64,000 bases of DNA from Spodoptera frugiperda. Lineage: Eukaryota; Arthropoda; Insecta; Lepidoptera; Noctuidae. Below, piece after piece: positions 31,401 to 43,698 of this stretch; position 1 is the stretch's first letter, and each line of letters begins with the position of its first letter. The notes under the pieces are model-generated. The model was not told the origin of the DNA, made no database searches, and worked only from the letters and a program-made list of their open reading frames with translations. Where the stretch lies: the NCBI RefSeq assembly GCF_023101765.2, contig NC_064233.1, forward strand, positions 7,215,501 to 7,279,500. Reading direction: 5' to 3'. The position numbers and the translations under genes were made by a program.

Positions 31401-34400
31401 CCAGACTCCGTGCTACTACTGAGAAATTTTCGAAAAACCGTAAAAAAACCCAGTAATTCGGCACGTAATGCCACTGTACAATTTACACCAACTTTTCACC
31501 ATTTGTGTTATAAGTCCCATGTAATAGGGGGTGAGTAATGTATAAACGGAGGACTGATGGCCGCTGGGCCAGGAAGGTGACTGAGTGGCGACCGCGGACC
31601 GGAAGACGCAGCGTGGGCAGACCTCCCACTAGGTGGACCGACGACATCGTCAGAGTGGCGGGGAGCCAGTGGATGCAGGTGGCGGCTTGTCGTTCTACGT
31701 GGAGGACTAAGGGGGAGGCCTTTGTTCAGCAGTGGACGTCTCTCGGCTGATGATGACACTTTAGGGAACAGAGAGTAAAGTTCCCTAAGAAAAGGAGGAT
31801 CCTCCGACCAGGCGAGGTGATCAGCCTGGCGGGCTTTCTGCCCAACTGTTGTTCGTTGGGATTTTCTATCCGTGTTATTTCGCATGTAAACTTCACATGT
31901 GCGATGCAGGATATTTATGACGTCATCCGTTGATTTGCTCGTCGATAGTCTATGTGTGACTTCTGTCATCTGTCACTTGTTACTTGTCAATGTGTCGCCA
32001 CAAATGTATAAAATGCCTAATGATGTGTTTACCCCCCAGTGGCCTAACGCCGTGCAGCCAGTATACGAGGTGTTCCTAATCCTGACGTCGTTCACGCTGG
32101 CGTGGGGGGAGGCCTGGTTCCTGGACTTCAGGGTGCTGCCCCAAGAGTTGCAGGCCAAACAGATATTGGAGTCTATAGGTACGGACATATTATTTGCTTT
32201 ACAAAAGTATTTAAAAATCTATTTATATGAGGAAACCTGGGTTTCTATTTCATCACATCACATCATCAGCCTATAAGTGGCCACTGCTGACCAAAGGCCT
32301 CTTCTCACACAGAGAAGGTTTGAGCATTAATCACCACGTTTACTCAATGCGGGTTGGCGATTTCAAACTTATAATCAGAAATTATAAGCTTAGGTTTCCT
32401 CACGATGTTTTCCTTCACCAATAGTCAGTGGTGTCTAAATAATATTAGGAAGCAGCTACATATAACTCGGAAAAGGTTACATTGGTACTTGCCTTTGGCG
32501 GGTTTTGAACCTGCACCCTCATGCATGAGAAGTTACTACGACATAAATAGATATACGTCGTTGATAATGCTATAAATGTATATAATCAAATAATTTAACT
32601 GGACTGCACGTTTGGTGCGGTGGCTGGGCAACCGGCTGCCGTGCAACGTGTAGCGGGTTTAATTCCCGCACGGAACAACTCTTTGTGTGATCCACAAATT
32701 ATTGTTTCGGGTCTGGGTGTCATGTGTATGTGAACTTGTATGTTTGTAAACGCACCCACGACACAGGACAAAATCCTTGTGTGGAGCGTCTTTTTTTAAT
32801 TTCATACATTTAATCACTAAAATAACTACTATCGTTAGAATTTAAAACGGGATATTTACCATGTTTATTAGTTTTTATAAGTTTCCGATATTTCGGCACT
32901 GTTGCAAGCGCCATGATCAAACATAAACATGGTAAATATCCCGTTTTAAGTTCTAATGATATTATTGGTGACCATGTCAGTTTAAAAACTTAAAATTGCT
33001 AATGATACTTCTCCCCAACAGTCCAGCACAACACATCAGAACGGACCCCACTCCTGCAGCCCCAGATTCCATACGCTGGCCAGTCCAACTACGCAGAATC
33101 CACCGTCAAGTGGTTCTCCCCGGTGGAGACGCCGGAGTCCAGTCCACGGCCCAGGCGACCTGGCGAACAGGTCATTCTGACTCAGGAACAGGTATGTGAA
33201 CATCACTACATAGTATAAAACAAAGTCACTTTCTCTGTCCCTATGTCCATTTGTATGCTTAAATCTTTAAAACTACGCAACGGATTTTGATGCGGTTTTT
33301 TTAATAGATAGAGTGATTCAAGAGGAAGGTTTATATATATAATATATCACCGTTGCACCCATGCGAAGTTGGGACGGGTCGCTAGTTATCTAATACATAT
33401 ACGTATATAAAATGTCCATGTCACAATGTTATTTACCGTACTCCTCCCAAATTTCATTACCGATTTTTACCAAATTTTATATGCGTATTCAGTAGGTCTG
33501 AGAATCGGCTACTATACAATGTGATAGGGGCGAGACTTCTAACCCGTTAAGGCTGAGTTCTACACCTAATTTTATCGACAAAAGTCGGGGGTCGAAGTGG
33601 TCGAATCCCCTCCCCTAAAAGTTATGGCTATTTTAATATTTTTTTTACCTTTTTTGATATCAAAGGTTGTATGCGTCGTAGAAACAAAAAAAAACAACAA
33701 ACGGTAGCTAATAACCTTGGCTAACTAATTCATTACTTTTTTCATATGTTTGATAATGTTTTGCTGAGAAAAAAAATCATTTGTGAATTATTGAGTATTT
33801 ATTTAAAAAATCACTATTTTTCAATATTTTCAATTAGGGGTTCAAACCCCCATATTATTTTTTTTGTCGATAAAATTAGATGTAGTACTCAGCCTTAACG
33901 GGTTAGAAGTCTCGCCCCTATCACATTGTATATTTTCCACATATATATTTTCTTCACAACTGGGAGTAGTCAAGCAACGTACTTGTAACTTCTCTATTGT
34001 TTCGGGTGTACATGAGCCGCGCTGATTGCTTACCATCAGGTGACCCATCTACTCGTTTTCAAGTAATATCTCCAATGAGGTCGTTTTACCGACAATTTGC
34101 ATCAATAATCTGCAATGATTAAGACATTAATTGGAATAAAGCGGCCGACGTGGGTCAATCAATTGATTCTAATTTATATCACATACATACATACATACGT
34201 CATTGTATGTCCTTGCGTTTGTTTGTTTAAAACTAAAGTGGTTTAACCTTTTTAAGATGACTTTTGTGACTAATTTGTCAGTAAGTTTTGCAAGTAAGCC
34301 GACAACATAATAATTAATTTAGTATGTCTCACGGAAGTTATAACTATTAATTAGATGCTTGTGCCGTCTGTTTCGATGCTAAATAAAATTCATGTAAACG

Positions 34401-37400
34401 ATAATTTACTGTTTATTGATGTATCGGCAACTGATAAAAGCTAAAACAACTTAATTCAAACCAGTAGTTTTTATTAATTGATGTTTTTGTAAGTTAATTC
34501 CGGATTTTTAACCAAAACTAAATTTGATGAATATCTCAGAAACTAGCCACATTCGGCCAAGAAACCTCAAGGCTAATTTTGTAGGAAATTAGTTGTATTA
34601 TCACCTCCCGAGAGGAATACGTCGAATTCAAAGTCACCCCCACGTGTACATACAGGGTTATGTACTTTCTAAGATTATTTAAACACCACTGACAAACGGT
34701 GAAGGAAAACATCGTGAGGAAACCTGGGCTTATAATTTCTGATTAATTATAAGTTTGAAATCACCAACCCGCATTGAGCTAGCGTGGTGATTAATGCTCA
34801 AACCTTCTCCGTGTGAGAAGAGGCCTTTGGACGCTTATAGGCTAATGATGTAAGGAGTAGACTTTTTTTGTCATCAGATGACTCTTTATATAGCCTGTTT
34901 TTGAGGGGGGGGGGATCAACCAATGTCTTCTCCCGCCTTAGCGATGCGAGAGTGTCAGATTCTTACTGACTACACACCCCGTTCCCACTCCTGCTTCGAG
35001 CCGGAGCCCTGGTAATCTGCTAGGTAGTCAGTCTTTGGTCAGCAGTAGTCACTTATAGGCTGTTGATGGTTAATGCAATTTAATACAGATACAAAGACGC
35101 AGTGTGTTCATACATTTTAGAAATACGTGTTTATTATTAAAGATAGGCGGTCAAAGGATCCTTTTCACTTAAATATTGACCCAATGACATGGCCTCTCCT
35201 GATAACCTCATACATACTAACCTAATTTGGAAACTTACAAAACTGTCTGCTTTTAAATAATATTTTTATATCAATGTGCGCCTTTATCAGAAGACATGAT
35301 AAATAAAATAATTTTTTGGGTGTTCCTGATCCATTTAGTATTATTTCATATTATATCGCCACGCTGCGTCGTAAAGATATGTACCACACAGGGCACAATT
35401 CCAGGCTCGAAAAGCAGGAGTAGGAACGGGGTGGTTTTTAGTCAGTAAGAGTCTGACACTTTTTTCCCACCTTGAAAAAGGCTTCTGCAATTACAAATAA
35501 CCGTAATTCAATAGTACTTTGTCTCACCTGGGAATTAAACCTAAGATCATACGACCTTCCCGTGCGTGCGGCGCGTCGCGTTCCGCGCGCGCCTCAAAGA
35601 GCCATCAGACCACCACAGATGGGGCCCATCAGGGCTGATGCCTGATCCGGAGCTGCGGACTACCTAGCGGGTTTACCGGAGCTCCGGGTCGAAAAGCAGG
35701 AGAAGGAACGGGGTGGTTTTTAGTCAGTAAGAGTCTGACACTCCCTCTCGCCTTGCCCAAGGCGGGAGAAGTCATTGGATAATTTTCCCCCTAAAAAAAA
35801 AAAAAAAAAAGACAATACGACCTTCACACCTTCACAAAAAGAGCGTATTACTTTTTAAAAGGCCGGCAACGCACTCCTCTAGTGTGGCGCTAATCGCTTA
35901 CCATCAGGTGACCCGTCTCGTTTGCCCCCTATTCCATAAAAAACATACATTGCACTCGCGACCATTTGACCAATAAGCAGTCATTACAAAGTACATAATA
36001 TAAGAATAATTGTCTTATTATACCTAATGTTCGACTGTTCATTACCAAGGTTAGAATACTTCATAGCGTACACTGCCGTGCAATAGTATTTGGCAAGCTA
36101 ATATTCTGGCTTTAAAAAAAAACTGCCTTACGCTCGGATTTTCTCCTGTGTATTTACAAACATACAAGTTCACATACACAAGTTACCCAGACACAAAATA
36201 ACAATTTGTGGATCACACAAAGAGTTGCTTCATGCATAATATTAATTTTATTAGAAACATCAAATTGGAGATTGACCGATAAAGGTAAGCGTCCACAGGT
36301 ACGCATCGTACGCAACGGATTTTAGTTTGTCTTGTATAGAAACTCATACAACTGCGTCCACGTATCCGCATCGTACGGACCGCATTATCGATAAATGCCT
36401 ACATGCGATGCGTACCGAATGCGTACGATGCGGGCCTGTGGACGCTTACCTTAATCATGACCTGATATAAAAACATTATTTTATGAGCTAATTTATATTG
36501 CCAAGCAATAACTGCATGTTGATCCATGCAATAACACAATGTCTGTCTGTATCAAATAATCCGTTTAAACTGCAATGATAATAATATCATTTATTAATTT
36601 ATTATAATATTATTGATAAAAAAGTTATATCTGAATATTTATAAATAGATGCGTTGCATATGATTTATGTTCGAAGTTCGACTTAGTTTTACCCACGGCT
36701 TTTCTGTTATATGATTGAGTTGATTGCTGTCGAATAAGTCCTGATATTGTAGGAATATCGAGTCAAAAATAAGTTTCTTCCTAAAACTTGGGTGTTTTTC
36801 CACCAAAGATGTGCTATGTAGTTATGGTACGAAGATGTAATAGCTAAGTTGTGAAACTATGTGACTATTTCTACTGATACTAAGTTATGTAGCTATGCGA
36901 GGAAGATGCGCAGCTCGAGTATGCAATGTATCGATAGTAGGGAAGCCATTCATAGCACGCATCTTTTCAAATAAAAAACATAACAGAGTCCGAACTCCTA
37001 GCTTGGTGGTCTACCACTGATGGGACCCAATACTCAATAGGGCTGATGCCTGATCCGTAGATGCGGACTACCTAGCGGCTCGAAAAGCAGGAGTAGGAAC
37101 GGGGTGGTTTTTAGTTAGTAAGAGTCTGACACTCCCTCTCGCCTTGCCCAAGGCAGGAGAAGTCATTGGATGGATTTTCCTCCCTAAAAAAACCTTGGTA
37201 GTCTGGCAAACATAAATACAGTTCGAAAAGGAGTTTTATAAAACTAAGCGCGTTGAACTCGCCACACGTGTTCTGATAACGCATTGATAACACAATCGCT
37301 CTCTACTCCGTTGTATGCACGTGACTAGTGTCCGAATTCTAGTATCGACCTTATTTGTTTATTTATTTATACCGTATTCGTTAGTTAAAGGGGTATTGAT

Positions 37401-40400
37401 ATCCGGGTTTGACAATCGATTTGTTTAATTTTAAACTTTAGGACCTTACTGTCAAAGTTGATTATTAGTTTTTTGTTTTAATGCGAAGCTATATAAGGCT
37501 AGAATGTTATATTCTTAGTCTAGTAGAGTGTTAGGGTGCTTTTCCACCACAGATGTGCTATGCTACGTTGCTTTGGATGCGTTTGTGGTTTCACCAATCA
37601 TATTCATTTGTAAACATAGCATATGCCACCAGTGCGGCAACGGACTCAGCTAAGCTATGTTTTATATAGAAAGATGCGTGCTATGGATGGCTTCCCTACT
37701 ATCGATACATCGCATACTCGAGCTGCACATCTTCCTCGCACAGTTACATAGCTTAGTATCAGTGGAAACTGTCACATAGTTTCACAGCTTAGTTAATACA
37801 TCTTCGTAGCATAGCTACATAGCACATCTCTGGTGGAAAAAACACTTTTAAAGGGCATTGATAATGATGTTGTTCATTCAAATTAGTCTCAAAGTAACGT
37901 AGTTTCAACCTAAAAACAATTTTTTTATACATATTTCTGTATCTTGGCGATTTGTGTTAGTACCATAATAAAACAATCGCTTGTGTTTTGCTTGACTTTA
38001 TTTTTAAGCAAAATTCTTGTTATTCACTGTCGAATATCAACTAAATAATGCACTTCTTTTTTCATTGGGTTGTATTTTTTTGGTTTTTATGTAATGTGGG
38101 TTTTGGGTTAGGCAGGTAGCTTTAGTATGATCAGGTAAACATGTTATTTTTGTCCAAATTTGCAAGTTTACAAGTGCCTCAATGAGTTGATTGGGGTCAA
38201 TCTCTGAGAGTCGGTTCATATCTGACGTAAAATACGTCGAGCGTATCATCGGTCGAACTAACGTATCATCGGTTGAATGTGAATAGTCAAGTGTTTTTCT
38301 ATGCATTTGTCTGTTATAGCGTTATGGGACCGATACGCAACGCTTGTTCCGTCAGATATAAACCGACTTTAAGACGGTCAGGCTATTGGTTTTAGGTGTT
38401 TTTACAAAGGGGTTTTTTGATATTTTTATTTCCTTTAACACGTTAAACGGCCACGCCGGTCACTAGTGACAGACTCTTAACGAAGCATTCGCCTGCAACA
38501 GTTTTCATTCGGCAGTTTCTGCTTTAAAACGTAATATTTTTTCTCCATCCGGATATCAATCCTAAACCTCTTTAAATGCACTTGTAACTCCTCTGGTGTT
38601 GCGAGTGTCTAAGGGCGCCGGCGATTCCTTACCATCAGGTGATCCGTCTGCTCGTTTACTGGCCTATCCCATAAAAAACCGACCCAAGACTCGACCTGAT
38701 CGCCAACAAAAACGGTACACATTTAACTTTAAAACCTGCGCCATTAATTTGGCACGCCACTGCACTGCCAATTAGGTTATATTTGTAACTCAAACGTGCC
38801 AACTTCAGTTCCGATGTAACCGCGGTCTCGTGTAGTTGTGTAACGAATAAATAAATAAATGAACGCGTGATCCAAAACGTGATTGTTTGACTGAAACAAA
38901 TCAATTGATAGATATCGTTTTATCGATAATCTTTGTTTTTTTTCCGGTGGTACAATTGTGAAGAAAAGTGTGCAGTTTTTTGTGCTCGCGAGTTTTTTGT
39001 TTATAGTTTTTTTTTGTCTACGGTGTTTTTTTAATAGATGATTTGTCGTATATATTATGATATTTTTAACACACAAACTTATTGTATGGTAGTTTCTAAC
39101 TTGTTGAATTCAATACTTTTATCGGAATGTCAAATAAACGATACTTTTCTATGAATTTTGTTGGAGATCGCAACTTTTATAAGTTTGTTATCGCGACGTC
39201 AAATAGCATACATACTTAGTTTTTAATTTGCTAGAAAAATTAATAAATTAAGTTTATTGTGAAATTAATGAATGAATGGAAGTACGATTATTTTAAGATA
39301 TTTTCTTGTATTTAAATGTTAATATATTTTACTTTTTTACGTAGAACACTATCCAATTATTATTATCAATAATTCTATGATTATATTATATTATTTGATC
39401 TATTTATTTATTTACTATTTATGTACATTGTATACACATTCAACATAAAGAACAGCACATATGTACAATTGAATCACATAGATTGTTACTATAAATGCGA
39501 AAGTTTGGTAATGTTGTTTATTTTGGCTGTAACATATATATCTATATTCCTTTTAAACCTTCCATGGACTTCCACAAATAATTCAAAACCAAAATAAGCC
39601 AAATCAGTCTAGCCGTTTCCTAGTTTTAGCGAGAATAACGAACAGTCTTTGATTTTTACATAATATTATGTATGTATGGAGATTTCTCAAAAAATACATA
39701 ACAGGAACACCTGTTATGTATTTTTACGTGTTGTTTACAGTTAAAATTAAACTTAAACTTTAATTAATTAAAATTAAACTCGACATGTTTGCAAATTAAG
39801 TCATTATGTTAATATCATAGTATGTTTGACATATTATGCTATGACGTCATAGTTAAAAAGACATTAAACTGTCGATTGATTCACGTTTTAATAACATATT
39901 GTTATCTATTGATCTTAAAATTAAAATATGTACGTCATGAATACTTATACAACTACCGCGTTGGTCGACTGGTTCAATTCCCAAGTTGGGCAATGTGCTT
40001 TTGTGTTTTTTTTTTGGATTTTGAAGTAAAAGAATTTCGTTGTTTCCATGAGGTTTATAATAAAGTGTATGTATCAAAATCAACACAGCAATTTAGTCAT
40101 AAAAGTTTAACATACAAAACAAAATTTACTTTCGCACTTATGAGTAACAATCTTGTTTCATACAAATTACTACACAAGTGTACTTCTTTACGTCAAATCT
40201 TTATGAAAACATACACACATACGTATGAACACATGGAGCTATGATAACCAGTGTATCTTGGTCTCGCTTTGTATCATGCTTATGTACGGTAGTGAAACAC
40301 CATGCGTACGGTGCGTTGTATTCCGCGCGCGCCTTTAAGAGCCATCAGACCACCACAGATGGGGCTCAGTAGGGCAGATAGCTGATCCGGAGCAGCGGAC

Positions 40401-42991
40401 TACCTATCGGGTTTACCGGGGCTCCGGCTCGAAAAGCAGGAGTAGGAACGGGGTGGTTTTTAGACAGTAACAGTCTGACACTCCCTCTCGCCTCGCCCAT
40501 GGTGGGAGAAGTCATTGGATGATTTTCCGCCCTTAAAAAATAAACAGAGAAACAGGCGTGAGGTTATGTATGTATGTATGCTTTGTATAACTCTTCTGTA
40601 TATTGAAGGTCAGTTTATACTGGTTATCTATAGCTTGATAATGTAGCCTATATACAATGTAAATACATAATGTACAGAGATAATTGAGTCAGTATATCGG
40701 CAGACGCGGTACAGTGAACACGTACATAGTATTAATGTACATACACGTGGTTTATTTCGTTTATTCGTGAATAAATTCATGAATAATTTATTTATTTATT
40801 TGTGAATAAGTTGATTCATGTTGTTATTTAGTTTTTTTATGAAGATTTAATTTGTAGATTTAGTTGTGTATATGGAAATGAAAGTTATGTTTTACGGTTA
40901 TTTTGGTGTTACAAAGAATGTGTTGTAAATACGTTGTATTTAACAGAGTTTAAAGAATGTTTGTGCGCGATTATCTCGAGTTTTGCTAAACCGAATTTGG
41001 TGCGGTTATAGCGTAGTATTTTTCAGACTTATGAGAAGGTTTGAGGGATATTACCTGACTTAAAAAATGTAGGTCCTCACTTGAACTATTGACGGTGGAC
41101 GGAATATTTGTAAAAAAAGTTTTATTGTTTAATTTTTGTTGTGGAAAATGATATACTACATAATCATATTTAAAAAGAAAACTTAAGAAAAAATATTCTG
41201 TGAAAACCAGGAAGTTTTTTGTTGTGTGTATTTGGAAATTACCTTTTAAACGTTCAGGTTTATCAAATCCCCTCTTATGTAGTAGGTATAGAGGCTCATA
41301 GTCCAGCTGTGGAATCTCACGGCCTATTCATATTTACATAATCTTTAATAGAAAAACGTGATCGTTTGTTTACATCTAGTCTATACTAGACTAATTAATA
41401 AAATTGGATTGTCTGTTAGTAATATTGAAATAACCGCTTTTTACTACATACATAAACCATATACCAAAATAAAATTTTTTGTCTGCCCGTCTGTAGGTAT
41501 GTTTGTTCCGGCTAATCGTCGAAATGGTTGAACCGATTTCGACGGGACTCTTATTGGCAGGTAGCTGATGTAGTAAGAAGTAATTTAGAACTAATTTTAT
41601 TTTAGAAAATAAAGCTACAAAGCCCGTAATCGACAGGGAAGCTGTAGGCGTCAATTAGTTTATATAATAAGCGGTATTATATTATAAGCGGTTAGCAATA
41701 GGTTCACCCCTATTACATGTGACTTATAACACAAATGGTGAAAAGTTTCACATTGTATAGTAGCATTACGTGCCATAATGAGCACCTCTGCCTACCCCTT
41801 CGGGGATAAAAGGCGTAACGTTGCAAATAATATATTATAAGCGATATAAGTATTATTTATCAAACGCGGTAAGAGTGACTCAGTATTCAACCGATTGGAC
41901 CTTGATCAGCTTATTACCGACAGTAACTCCTTTGTTTTTCTATATAGATGTCCATACATAGTGAACATTACTATCATACCCATGCAAAACCAGTATAAAC
42001 TGACCATCGTATGTACGACTAGTTCATATAAAGCGAGACCATAATAAATTGGTTTTGTATAGCTCAATAAACCAGTATAAACTGACCGTCGAATGTGCGG
42101 AAAGATCATACAAAGCGGGTTCATGATACACTGGTCTTGTATAGCTCAGTAAACCAGTATAAACTGACCGTCGAATGTATGACTAGTGCATATAAAGCGA
42201 GGCCATGATAAATTGGTTTGGCAATTTGTCATTTGTTTTCATTGACGATTCGACTTAATAACTTGTAGATAAAGTTAAAAATTACCACATTATAAGACCG
42301 CATTATAAGAATTATAATGCGGTCAGAAATATTGTTTTAGCAATGTACGAAAACACCATAATATAGATAATAAAAAAACGTATCTACCTATCGAAATTAA
42401 ATCTTCATAAAAAAATAACACAAAAATCACGTAATATTTACAATAACACATTAAAAAAAAAAACAAAATCTCCAGCCTAAACCAGTGCTTCAAAAAAAAA
42501 AACAAAAATAGAAAAACTACAAAAAGTGACAGTTGACATTTAAAAATACAAAATGGCGGCATCATCATCAGCTTTACCACCGGCGCTGAACGACCCTGAA
42601 ATCGAGAAGCATGTGGAGGAACTAGAAAAAGTCAAAAGTCCTGAGGAGTTTGAGAGCAAATTGTCCAAGATTGGTTTCTCCGTGGCCAATTGGATGAAGA
42701 TACTCTTCAACAGCCCTCAGGATGAGGAGTTTCATGCTGAATGGTTGACTGTAAGTAGTTTTTAGGTCTTTAGTTAATTGCTTATCATCAGGTGATCCTT
42801 TTGTTATGGTATAAGCCGGTAAACGAGCAGACAGATCACTTGATGGCAAGCAATCGCCGCCGCCTATGGGCACCTGTATCACTAGAGGCGTTACAAGTGC
42901 GTTGCCTTTTGGGTGTTAGGAATTTAAGGGTTGTTGGAGAATCGGGAGGACCAAGGGGGAGGCCTTTGTTCAGCAGTGGACGTCTCTCGGC

Positions 42992-43041
<50 letters not shown>

Positions 43042-43655
43042 GGGAATCGAGGATTGGGAAGATTGGGGATAATTGGGCCTCTAGTAACCTCACTCACACA
43101 ACGAAATAAAACTCAAGCATTGTTTTACATCGGTCTTCTGTGAGGCCGTATCGCCGGTCGAACCGACCTATTCGCAGCCCATGCTTAAGGACTCCGTTTT
43201 GACTCGAAACTGGTCGGGCATTCCCAAAATTAAACGAATAGTACGTGTGTTATGGTTCTAAGAATTCTCTTTCATATTCTCCACCCCCATTTAAAAGAGA
43301 AAGAAGATACTTCACCCAGAATAACAAATAAGTGAATAAAAAAATACCAGCTGAACTGGGAACTTCTCCCTTTTGGGAAGTCGGTTAAAATGTCTTGCAA
43401 TTACGTCTACTGTTTAGCAATAGGCTTATTATTAATTATGTAAATTAGGTTAGAAAATGTAATTAGCAAGCAAACAGACTAATTTAATTATGCTGCAAAT
43501 TATCTTATCTGTCCTGTACCTACACGGATACTATAATCTCTGCTGATGACATTACCAACATATAATATACAAATTAATATAATTATAAACCCACGAGAAA
43601 TGTCGTATATATTTTTAACCCCCGACGTAAAAAGAGGGGTGTTATAAGTTTGACG

Positions 43656-43698
<43 letters not shown>

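Larger units (their letters stand above)
33192..42552. other. Large Start1 intron between long-form exon 6 and the short-form promoter
   Basis: Holds Helitron-like family L (33205-33385), MITE F (33515-33930), family C, D, O and N copies, two or more family E MITEs and an AT-rich stretch (38900-39800). I found no convincing exon. The open stretch at 38037-38306 (-) matches nothing I know. Confidence 0.55.

Noticed and set aside
38037..38306. 89-residue minus-strand open frame
   Set aside because: No recognisable domain, no clear promoter, and it lies inside a repeat-rich Start1 intron; not called as a gene.
42792..43143. Poly-Asp, poly-Ser or poly-Met proteins
   Set aside because: They are frames across the GAT microsatellite tail of a LINE insertion.
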